Assembly (NCBI GenBank): GCA_902728285.1
Contig: CACVBU010000352.1
Span: 1 to 64,000, forward strand
Reading direction: 5' to 3'
Source: Clytia hemisphaerica
Taxonomy: Eukaryota; Cnidaria; Hydrozoa; Leptothecata; Clytiidae
DNA: 64,000 bases
The notes beneath the pieces were generated by a model, which had not been told where the DNA came from, did not search any database, and saw only the letters and a program-made list of their open reading frames with translations. Shown here piece after piece: positions 33,701-43,064 of the stretch (positions within the stretch are counted from its first letter, which is position 1; every line of letters starts with the position of its first letter). The translations under genes and the position numbers were made by a program.

Positions 33701-36700
33701 ATGCCAAGGCTTGTGAGTTGGGTTCGCCATTGGCAGATTCCTCATTATTTAATCGAGTCATATCCCATGTTCAAGTTTTTTTTATCTCATCAAGAATCTA
33801 CTGGGTCCAAGTCAATCAAATCGATTTGTCCTTATTTTTTAGATTTTGATGAATCCAGTCTACAAGGAGCTAAAAGACTTCATCGTTCTTCGAATGGGTG
33901 CCTTCCATGCACAATGCATTTTTATTGCTGTTATTGGGAAGAGGTTTGCAGACGCTGGTTTGAGAGATTGGATTATCGAAGGAGACTTGATTGGTGAGAC
34001 AATAAAATAAAGTTTTGAATAATGCTAATAAGATCTTTACATGTCATGTATCCATAACTCGAGCGAACAGCTTAATTCTAAATGGACCTTATCTGTAATC
34101 AAGAGTTATTTTAGCATCTAAAATTTGTAAGTAACTTCTATCTGTTTTTCGATTTATGTGTATTTTTCCTATTCAATCAGGGAGCGGATCGTTGGAAGGT
34201 GTTCTCAACGGCAAGCAATATAACTATGCAACAAGGGTGTTAGAGAACGTGTACGACGCTTTGTCACGCTTCAAGGTGGAAAATTTCAAAGAATGGATCC
34301 GTGAAAGAGGCAAGGCCAGCGAAAACATCCTTGAACGAGTGATTTCTTCATCAGACTTTGAGTTGTGTAAAGAAAAGGTACTTTTTGAATTTAATCAGAC
34401 GTGTTTTTAGCAATGATTTTCATCTTCGGAATAAGCATAAAAGCACAATTTGGAGTCTTCACCATTCTGGTTGCTCTGCGGTTTAGGAGACAAAGAGACA
34501 GGGTGTGGTAAGAGTAGTTGTAAGTTTTTTGAATTATTGTTCAATTAAGCCAACTCTGGAAGCGCTTTCCGCCGTATTTGACGATACTGAGTTCATTGAA
34601 CTTATCGAACTACACGAAAAGGTTTTGAAAAACGAACGCGGTCCAACATCAACGTTTGGTTATTCATTCATTGAGATGATGGACATTCTCTTCAACTTTC
34701 AACGGTCCATCAAGCTTGGCGATTGGAACTTACATTTAGAGACGACGAAAAAGATGATTCCGTGGTTTTTCGCGTACGATCGCCCTAATTATTCACGCTT
34801 CTTTACGTATTACTGGTCAGACATGGTTCAACTTCCTACTTCGCATCCAATATCTACGAAGAATTCAAGTTAGGCCAATTAATCATTATTTCACTTTTTC
34901 GGTCTTCATATTTGTCTTGTCATCACATACTTTTTGATTCATCCCTTAATTGCTGTTCAAAAAATCTTTCTCGGAAATCTTAAACTTAAGTTACGCTCTT
35001 TTTTAGAAACGGGAATTTTGCTGTCCAAAGAACTTGCGGAAAGTTTAACAAGGTTCCATCTGATCAAGCGATTGAACAAACAATCAACAGGGATCAGAAG
35101 TGTCATGGTGGTATCAAAGGATATAGCACTTCTCCTGGAACGATTCACGTTGGGTATTGACTAGCCACATTGCTTCGAAATGTATTAACGACATTGAAAA
35201 TTCTTTTGGTCAAAACGAAGAAACCAACAATCCCTAAAGATTTAGGAAAATCTCGCCACACGTTCAATAACTGTAGTTGTTGAAAAAGCCTACGAGGTTT
35301 TGAATTGCTGGGGTTCCCTTTTCAAAAGCGGGACGCCCATCAATGTACTTCTGGGCACAAAGCATCTCCTTTGGTTGAAAATGATTTGATTAAGGCTGTT
35401 GGAAAGGGTGAGACTGCGATGAAAAGTTTCATTCGTGATCGTATTGAAACGTCACAGAAATTGTTCTACGATCCGATCAACAAACTGAAGCTCAAAACGT
35501 TTTCCTACATGACAACGAAGACAACGATGAAGATTAATGATAAATTAGTGACACTTGCTGCTGAAAGGTCGATGTTTGGTCGGCTTCTCGTCATCGCTAA
35601 ATGTGAGTCAGGAATATCCCTACGTCAGGTGCTCCAGTATTCCCTCAGTCCAATCCATGGGCTCTTGGTCTTCCTGATGGTACAATGGTGAAAACAATGA
35701 AATCCAGCTGATGAGTAAGTAGAATGATAGCCTTGCTATTTTTTTTTGAGTTTTCTGACTTATTTATGTCAATGTCAAATAAGAAATATAATTTAATTAA
35801 GGAGTGATTATTTCTTGTTTTGTCTCCTCCCCTATTTTCAGCTGTTTTAGAGAATGTGTAATCAATTTCTTTTTTTTACCTTTAGCTGCGATCGAATGAA
35901 TGTTCTGGTCCAGTGACGTATACCCTTCCGAACGACATCCCCTATATCTTTGATGGATGGTCCTTCTCCAACAAGTTGACCCGAAGAAAGTTGAAACGTT
36001 TGGTGATGTATCCAAATCAATTCTCGAGAGGATAGCAGTCAGCTCTATTGTATATTTTGTGACAGACCAGTATAAGAAGGTTCGGTGAAGTCTTTCGAAA
36101 GACAGAGAAGACAGAACAACGGTACAATCAAAATGGAAGTAGGAAAACATCGTTTGTGTCCAAAACAATGGAGCAAGTTTTTGGCAGATTTATCCAACAA
36201 GTTGGAGCTGTGTGATTTTATTTTGAAAGATTGGACTAATCATCACTCAAACATCATTGAAGGTCGGACCATCTACTTCAACTTGGGATCAAAATTCTTC
36301 AAGCTGACTTCATCTAACGGCCAGGTTTGTGACATACTTACTATTCTTATAGCACTTTAGTACAAAGTTTGTGACAAAGAATTAATATTTAGTAGATTAT
36401 AGCTAATGATTTTTCTTGTCTCTATTGTTCAGGTACTCTGTGAAGAAGAACTCAACCTATCGACGGATCAAGAAGAAGCCAACCAACACTAAAGTGTTCC
36501 TGTGTGGAAAACATGCTGCTCGTCAACATCTAGCCGAGAAAGTTTGCATCAAGACCGTCGACAGTGACATATCGATTTATGCCATCTATTTCCAATCCCA
36601 TTTCAATGGAACAAAGTTGTACGTCGAGACTGGTTCAGGTGAGAATCTCCGAACCCTTGATATCACGGCCATTGCCAAGCATCTTGGAGAAGGTTGTTGT

Positions 36701-37445
36701 AAAGTGTTGCCAGCACTCCATGCTTTCACTGGCAATGACTATACCAGCGCTTTCCATGGTATTGGGAAGGTCAAAGCCATGAAACTGATCAAAGAATCAA
36801 AGAAATTTCGGAAAGCATTCAAACGAATCGGTGAGAGCTTTGATTTTAATGCGAAGTACTTTCCCGTCATCGAGGAGTTTGTCTGCATGTTGTATGGTGC
36901 AAAAGGATGTACAAACGTCAACGAGGCGAGATACGCAAAATTCTTTTCCGCCAAAAATGGTAGCACCGAGCCTCAAAAATTACCACCTACACGAGACGCA
37001 CTACTTCAACACTGCAAACGCGTCTCCTACGTACGTCACTGCCGTCATCAAACGATCCTTGGAAAACAATCCCAATATTCCAGACCCTGATGGTTATGGT
37101 TGGTCGAGAAACGGTGACACACTTAGTATCAAGTGGATGCTTCTCCCCCCAGCACCTCCGCAAATCTTGGAACAAATTTCGTGTGGCTGTAAGAAAGGGT
37201 GTACGACCCGTTCCTGCTCTTGCAGAGCCCACGGGATTAGTTGTACAGAGTTTTGCAGATGTAAAGGGTGCACAAATGCCGCAAACGAAGACCACATTGA
37301 TCAAGACGAAGGCGATGAACACGAGGAGGGCTTCAACGAGGATCAGCTCCAAGACATGTTGGAGGAAGAAGTGGACGCGGACACTGATGTTGATTTTGAC
37401 GTTGATAACGAACGCTTTGAAAATGTTTTGAAAGTGTTGACATGA
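30711..37445 (+). pseudogene. FEN/XPG-like nuclease with CXC (Tesmin/TSO1) domain, multi-exon, frameshifted
   Basis: Likely exons: 30711-30907, 31332-31558, 31716-about 32020, 32531-32970, 33241-about 33740, 33843-33993, 34181-34377, about 34505-34868, 35007-35714, 35886-36324 and 36433-37445. Most introns are GT..AG and in phase. The N-terminus has a Lys-rich tail and two Cys/His modules ending HNECYGIYTH and HYHRTCYQSF; the second starts CCIC. The centre has FGHCISYDDV and DQAIYAKA, then LRMGAFH. From 35886 onward the acidic residues of FEN/XPG nucleases appear in order: IFDGW, VYFVTDQYKKGSVKSFERQ, DQEEAN, TVDSDIS and AFTGNDYTSAFHGIGKVKA. The C-terminus carries a CGCKKGC...CSCRAHG...C.CKGC domain and an acidic tail. 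I count about a dozen single-base frameshifts (for example near 32890, 33285, 34850, 35147, 35980, 36078, 36482 and 37030), so this copy is probably dead. I recognise the family as highly multicopy in cnidarians, which suggests a mobile origin; the nuclease role is inferred. Confidence 0.8.
32192..32533 (+). repeat. Two-copy tandem repeat, 171-bp unit, between exons
   Basis: ATAATTTCGAACACTTTGAG at 32192 recurs as ATAATTTCAAACATTTTGAG at 32363, and the copies match through GGATGATGTGATATTTTA. It lies between the second Cys/His module and the next exon of the nuclease-like gene, next to an unresolved base at 32546. Confidence 0.9.
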
Positions 37446-37892
37446 TGAAATTTAAACTCTAGATTATGTATATATTATGTATATAATGTATTATATTGTA
37501 TGTATGGGTGGGTACTTTTTCTATTGTCGGATTCAAAGTCTAAAGCTGTGCTAGTAAAGTACTCTTGATCGAGTTACAATCTTTACTTTTTCCTCCCGTT
37601 TTCTTTTAAACCCATATTAGTTTATGGTATTTCTCATTATTTTTTAGAATTGTTTTTAACCCAACTTGAGTGTAGATAGTTATTTCGCATTAAAAAGGTC
37701 ACAAAACTTTTATTTGTATTGATTGTCGCAGAAAACGACATCCCTCAGCAAGAGGTCACGTGACATATTTCAATGGCTTATAACTTTCGATAGAACAGAC
37801 CTTTTTCTTAATCTACGTTCAAATACGCGTCGATCGGTATATAATATGTCTATGTTTGGCGTCAACAATTTTTCGTTTTGCTTGTGACGTCA
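37446..37892. other. 3' flank, no gene
   Basis: AT-rich sequence after the stop of the CXC gene. Nothing else is recognised. Confidence 0.4.
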
Positions 37893-37927
37893 TCAGTTAA
37901 GAAAATATTACCGGACGCGTCCGGTAA
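37893..37927 (-). other. Perfect 20-bp palindrome followed by CTGA: possible Helitron 3' end
   Basis: TTACCGGACGCGTCCGGTAA at 37908-37927 is a perfect palindrome. On the minus strand it is followed by 11 bases and then CTGA, next to a T. Helitrons end in a hairpin, about 10-12 bases and CTRR, inserted before T. The same strand carries the RPA-like gene and the helicase remnant upstream. The match may be chance, since CTRR is short. Confidence 0.35.
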
Positions 37928-38144
37928 ATATTTTTTCGGACGCCGAGTAAGTGTTTTCGGATCAGTAGACATATAGGAATAAGAAAAACCAGCTCGGCAT
38001 TTGTCCCAAAGTCATCCAGATTTTGGATGTCGTCAGCTGCCTGTCTAAAGTTCTGTAATTTTTGTGATTGTGCGTTTGTTTTTTGAATAAGTTATTTTAG
38101 CCATGTCCGACAGCTCTAATATCTCATCTTCGACATCTTCTTTT

Positions 38145-40406
38145 TCAAAATGAAGAAAGTTCTTTCCCAAAAGAATGCAAAACCTCGGGGAAGAACGTTA
38201 AGGAGAGAGGATCATCATCGTTATTTTCAAGTTGGACATTACCCACAAATCCTAATGGTAGTTTGATAATCAATAATCTTCCTCCACAGAGCTGACATGA
38301 CAAACTCTTTTGGTTTGGGGGCACTGTGATTTTTTTCTTACAATGAACGCAAGTTGGAAACAGATCAACGGAACATCCAATAATGGAAGCGACGAAAGTA
38401 GGAAAGAATTTATCCTTGTGGGCTTTCTCTATTTTATCCCAATCTAACATATCCACTGCATTCCAATTAACATCTGTTACAGCAGAAGCATCAATTTTGA
38501 TTGTTGACGTGTCAGTCAAATCCAATTTTGGATAAGACCAAAGTGTTTTCAGTTTAAGTTGGGTAAACTCGAATACAGCCTTTTCGGTGCTAACCTTGTC
38601 TATTATCTTTCCCCACACTGTGACTGAAATAGAAGAAGTAGTGGTTTCCACAATGACTCCATCTCTTGCTCTTTCATTGGATTTATCCTTCTTTTCAACG
38701 ACGGTTTCATCTTTGATCCAGGCGAACGCACCTTTTACGTTAAAAGTGCCCATTTCATTTGATATGATGGTGCTGATGGGCGTGAACAAATTATGTTCAT
38801 AATAAATATTGGCGGTAACATGCTCCTTTATGACCGTCGAGAATTTGTATATTGAGTTATAAAACAGCACGTTGTCACCTTGCGTAAGCTGTGTCAGTCT
38901 AACTGGTATTTGCCGCGCGTCTAGGAAAAAAGATCGTTTGATGGAACGGTTATGTTTTTTCATCACGCGAATAATGGATTGTTCATTGGGTGATGTCTTC
39001 AAATGTACATCAAAATATTTGTTTCCAGTGTGCTTGCTCATGACTGATTGAGTGACATTTGTGATGTAACCAGTTAAATCTAAATAAAATTAAATTAAAT
39101 TTATGATAAATAAATAAAATAAAGTCTAATTTTTTGGGGGGAGGAATTTGAGCTCTGACAAACTACCTTAAAGGAAGAAATTTTGCCAAACAGAAAATTT
39201 GGTGGATTTGGCCAAAATCCGCCAAATTATGTTTCCGCCAAAATTTTCCTTTTTCCGTCATCCGCCAAATTTTTCGCCAAATTTTTCTCATATTTAGTTC
39301 AATTTTTCACTATTTCTGCCCCAAAAGGGTGTATTTTTAACATTTTCAACTTGATTTTGAACTTTAAAATCCATTGTCCCCCAAATTAAATTCACGCAGA
39401 AATTAATTTTATTGCTGATCCGCCAAATTAAATTTCTTCTGAAAAAACTTTTTCGGCCTCCCGTCAAATTAAATTCCTTTATTAAGGGTAACCCAAAAAT
39501 TGGCATTTGAAATCAGACATCGTTCAGCTTGTCATTGTCAACTGAATTGTAAAATGAAGTTAAATTACCTTGTAAATTAGCAGATTTCTTAGCTGGTGAT
39601 GAATGAGAGGATGATGGTGTTGATGGTGAATAATAAAGTCGTTTTCTTCCTGGAGCCGAGTCTTTAAAAATGAAAAAATTAAATTAAAAGATATTTTTAA
39701 GGTTGCACGAGGTAAAAGTTACCATTTAAAAATTGAAAAAAAAACAGCTCAAATATTTTTTCCTATTTTTTCGCTTGTTGCATGTAGACATAAAATGTGA
39801 TTTCGAGAATCATCTAAAACTGTTTGTATATAAAAATGTGATTGACAATTTATACTGTACCTCTATTACTGCTTGTAGATGAAGATTTTTCAGGCGTTTT
39901 TGTATCAGCTTTTTCAGGTGTTGTTGAAAGAAAACCTAAAAATAGAATATTGAGACAAATATAGTAAAAACAAAAAAGGATTTTAGTCAAAATAAATTTT
40001 GAGCAAAGAGTTTGCAAAATTAGCTGCAATAATTAATTGGAGGAATTAGTGCGGATTAAATTACCCTTAAAAAAGGGGACTAATTTTTTGCAAAACATTT
40101 TTTTCGCGAAATTCAAAATTTTTGCGAGAAGTTATTTTTGCGATTAGCATAAATTGATAGATTTTGCTGGAATTAAATTTCGCAAGTTTCGCAAAGGTTT
40201 TAAGAAAAAAAGCAGAAATAACATATTTTGGCCCTATTTCCTTCTTTATTGAGAGAAGCTTGGAAAAGAAGATTTTCGTCTTGCAAAAAAACAATAAGAT
40301 AAAGAAGAAAATTCGCAAAATTTGATTTTGCAAAATTGATATTAAAAAATAGAATGTAAAAACAAAACTAACCTTGGGACATTGAATGGTTTGATTCGGA
40401 ACTCAT
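38145..40406 (-). CDS. RPA-like OB-fold single-strand DNA-binding protein, four exons, intact
   Basis: Exons are 40373-40406 (ATG at 40406), 39861-39935, 39569-39661 and 38145-39079. All introns are GT..AG, all are phase 1, and the total is 1,137 nt: 378 codons plus stop. The N-terminal 65 residues are Ser/Thr/Pro/Lys-rich and look disordered. The body has the arrangement of RPA70-type proteins: a region beginning LTGYITNV, an OB-fold strand pattern around SSISVTVWGKIIDKV, and a C-terminal Cys cluster (CVHCKKK...CQLCGG) like the zinc-containing third OB fold. Such proteins bind single-stranded DNA in replication and repair. RPA-like genes are also carried by many Helitrons, and a same-strand helicase remnant lies 0.5 kb upstream. 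Intactness beside decayed neighbours suggests recent activity or selection. The assignment rests on motif pattern; the N-terminal exons have no recognisable domain. Confidence 0.75.
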
Positions 40407-40443
40407 TTTTTTGTCAATAATATTTCAATTTTTTGATCTGAAG

Positions 40444-40721
40444 TACTCTCGGGTACCTAATAGCCGGGGGGGTTGGAATAAGCGGGGGGGTTGGAAAAAA
40501 TCTCAAAACTTAATAAGCGGGGGGGTTGGAATAAAAATGTCCTGGGTGGAAAATTTTTGAAAAGGAGGCTAATACAGCTGAATTAGGACAAAAAAGGGAA
40601 CTTTTAAAAACATTTTCCCAAAAATTAATAAGCGGGGGGGTTGGAATAAGAATGTCCTGGGTGGAAAATTTTCGAAAAATTAATTAGCGGGGGGGGGACG
40701 GCTATTAAGTACCCGAGAGTA
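40444..40721. mobile_element. 278-bp MITE with G-run motifs
   Basis: TACTCTCGGGTACCTAATAG at 40444 is complemented, with one mismatch, by CTATTAAGTACCCGAGAGTA ending 40721. The interior holds four GCGGGGGGGTTGG-type runs, each about 16-150 bp apart, and a duplicated ATGTCCTGGGTGGAAAATTT. A diverged relative ends near 58065 (GCGGGGGGGG..AGCCACTCAAGAGTAA). Confidence 0.85.
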
Positions 40722-40901
40722 AAAGTCAAGATTTCATATACAAAGGTATATTGCAAGAAATTTTACTACCTTTAGCATCTAATTAAGACAAGACATCACT
40801 AACTGTGAATGTGCAAATTATATGCATTTCTTTTCATTTGTTATTTGTGCTAATTTTTCTAGTCTCCATTCTTCATGCAAACTTTTTACTTCATCCATTT
40901 C

Positions 40902-41823
40902 TTAATATCCATTCTTATTTCTTGATGCTAACTCTTCTAGTCTGCTTTCTTCGCGCACTCTAAATTTAAATCTTTTCCCATCACTCAATTTATTTATTCT
41001 TTCGAATGGAAATGATTCAATGACCATGTCAGTTAGCTTTTTCACACGTGATAATGCAACATAAGTTAAACCATGCTGTCTTTCTTTACCAAATCCACTA
41101 CAACTTTATCTAATGTTAGACCTTGAGATTTGTGAATTGTTATTGACCATGCAAGCTTCAAAGGTATCTGCATCCTTTCTTTCTGAATATTATCTTCAGA
41201 TGAAGTCTCAACGATAGGCATGATCGGAACACAACTATCTTCGTCATAAAAAAAACTTGGCCCTGTATATTTATCAAATTTTACAATAACAGCTATAGGA
41301 AGCGCAGGTGGTAGATGGTTTCTTTGGAATATTATGTCTTTGACAATGCCTAAACTTCCGTTACAAAGCCCTACATCTGACCACAAGTTTCTTGTAAGCA
41401 TTACTTTGGCACCTTTAGCAAGGAAAACTTCATTTACTAAACCAAATTCTTCTGAGGAAGATTTTGACGCACTTGGTGGAGTATTTTTTGCTTTGATGAC
41501 TGCAATAGGTGATTGTAAAGAATCCAACATTCTCCCATTATGTTCTCTCACAACTTCATTTGCAAATGACAGTCTAATACATTTATCATAATCAACAGGG
41601 TTTTTTTCAGGCTGTCTAGTCAAGAAAAAATTCCAGTCTTCCATTGTTGATTTTCCATTTCTCTAATTTTTCAAAGCTTTTCTAAATTTCTTTTGAGACT
41701 CATTCTCACCAGCTGATTTCATATTTGATTTGAGTTTCACAACAGTTCTAAATCTTTCAATCAAAACGTCGAGGGACTTAGATGTTATGGTAAAGTTTGT
41801 TGTTAAGAACGTAATGTCTGCAT
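40902..41823 (-). pseudogene. PIF1/Helitron-type helicase, C-terminal remnant
   Basis: The minus strand encodes the C-terminal half of an SF1B helicase: a segment ending FRKALKN, then RNGKSTMEDWNFFLTRQPE, GAKVMLTRNLWSDVGLCNGS (with the LxxGxxVMLxxN..xxGLxNGx pattern), IPLKLAWSITIHKSQGLTLD (motif V, HKSQG), then YVALSRVKKL (motif VI). The stop lies at 40902. An in-frame TAG at 41663-41665, where relatives have Leu, and a one-base shift near 41090 disable it. Walker A/B motifs are absent: homology ends near 41823. PIF1-like helicases and Helitron RepHel share these motifs, so both origins are possible; the adjacent RPA-like gene favours Helitron. Confidence 0.85.
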
Positions 41824-42202
41824 GTCATTTTTTCAAAGAGAAAGAGAATGCAGTCCTCGAATTTCAGGTTGGCAATCGGCAATGCTGACCTTAAAACCGA
41901 CCTAAAATGTTAAAAAGACATTAGAAAATTGCCGAGCTGCCGACCCCTACTTTTTTCAAATTCGAGAGCTTTGAATGAAAGTGAGAATAGCTTCGTGCTA
42001 ATCTGTTATTTTTTTAGTATTTGAACTAGGCTGTTTGGCAATCAAATTTCAATCATTTGATTGCGTTCAATTGACATCGTCTTGGCATTAAAAAAGGTAT
42101 GTTTTTGTCGCCAAGGAGAGAGAGGGGGTCAAAAGAAAAGTAATCAACGGGTCAAAAGCATGTCAATTATTCTAAATTCTTTCAATTTTTGCGTTTTGTT
42201 GG
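41824..42202. other. Spacer with ATCGAA/TCAATTG-type motifs
   Basis: No gene. 42045-42085 (CAATCATTTGATTGCG..ACATCGTC) resembles one end of the CCAGAC family elements at 19566-20261. Confidence 0.4.
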
Positions 42203-43049
42203 TGTTGCGGCCATCATAACATTGGCCTCAAGAGACTTGTGTATATATCATGACGTATGTTGTTTCGGTAACTATATTCCCATTTGGGAATTCGCGTATG
42301 ATATCGCGTTTTAATGTTTAATTTAATTAGTTTTTTAATGCTCCAATGCACAATTTTCTCCATTTTATCTCGCCCGTTTTTGCTTTTGAATTCAATCTAG
42401 AAATTGTTATGAGAACGTGTAGACGTTTTGAGGAGTTTGTAGAAACTCCATTTTCACTTCTCGTTGGAGAAACTTTAAAGTTAACATTTTAGAGTTATTG
42501 AATTGATTTTCATTTTGGATTTACTTGAGAATTTATTTTGGTATTTCCTGTGGAGCCATCCATACACAGTGCTTTGGAGCTTATGTTTCAGTAAGTTTTT
42601 CCTATATTTTTCCTATTTTTTGTACATTTTTTTTGGTACTAGATTCCCTAGGATTCTTTAGATTTTTCCTTGAATTTTGGTCACCTTTTGACCTGGTCTG
42701 TGACTTTCGTTTAGTCGATTTTGGAGTCATTTTCCTAGCTATTTTTCTGGTCACAAACCGTTAGTCTTTTGGGCATTACATTTCGTCCTTTGGTCGTATT
42801 GGCTTCATACTCTATTTCTGGCCTCTATTTCCCCTCTGTTTGCTCTAGGGCCATTTTACTTTCGGAGTTCCGTATAGTTTTCCGTATTCCGGTATTGGCC
42901 CTTTCCATCCGGAACTGACTGATTTCCGGGATTCGGAACTTAGCTATTTTTATTTTATTTTAAATTCTAATTAGGCTTTCTTTGTATTTTTCTAGCCTCT
43001 GAATCAATAAAGAGCGTTGTAACACACTACACTGTTTTGGGCTTCCACA
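42203..43049 (+). repeat. 5' LTR of the BEL/Pao element
   Basis: 847 bp. It is nearly identical to 53954-54791 apart from scattered substitutions and a few indels, including about 27 bp present here near 42702-42730 and absent from the 3' copy. AATAAAGAG near 43009 could serve as the polyadenylation signal. No clear tRNA primer-binding site follows at 43050. Confidence 0.93.
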
Positions 43050-43064
43050 AAGTGAAACAAAAGA

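Noticed and set aside
36739-37352. Antisense frames opposite the CXC exon
   Set aside because: The sense strand carries the Cys-rich CXC domain and in-phase splicing; antisense frames have no domain.
43050-43064. tRNA primer-binding site after the 5' LTR
   Set aside because: The sequence after the LTR does not begin with TGG and I could not match a tRNA 3' end.
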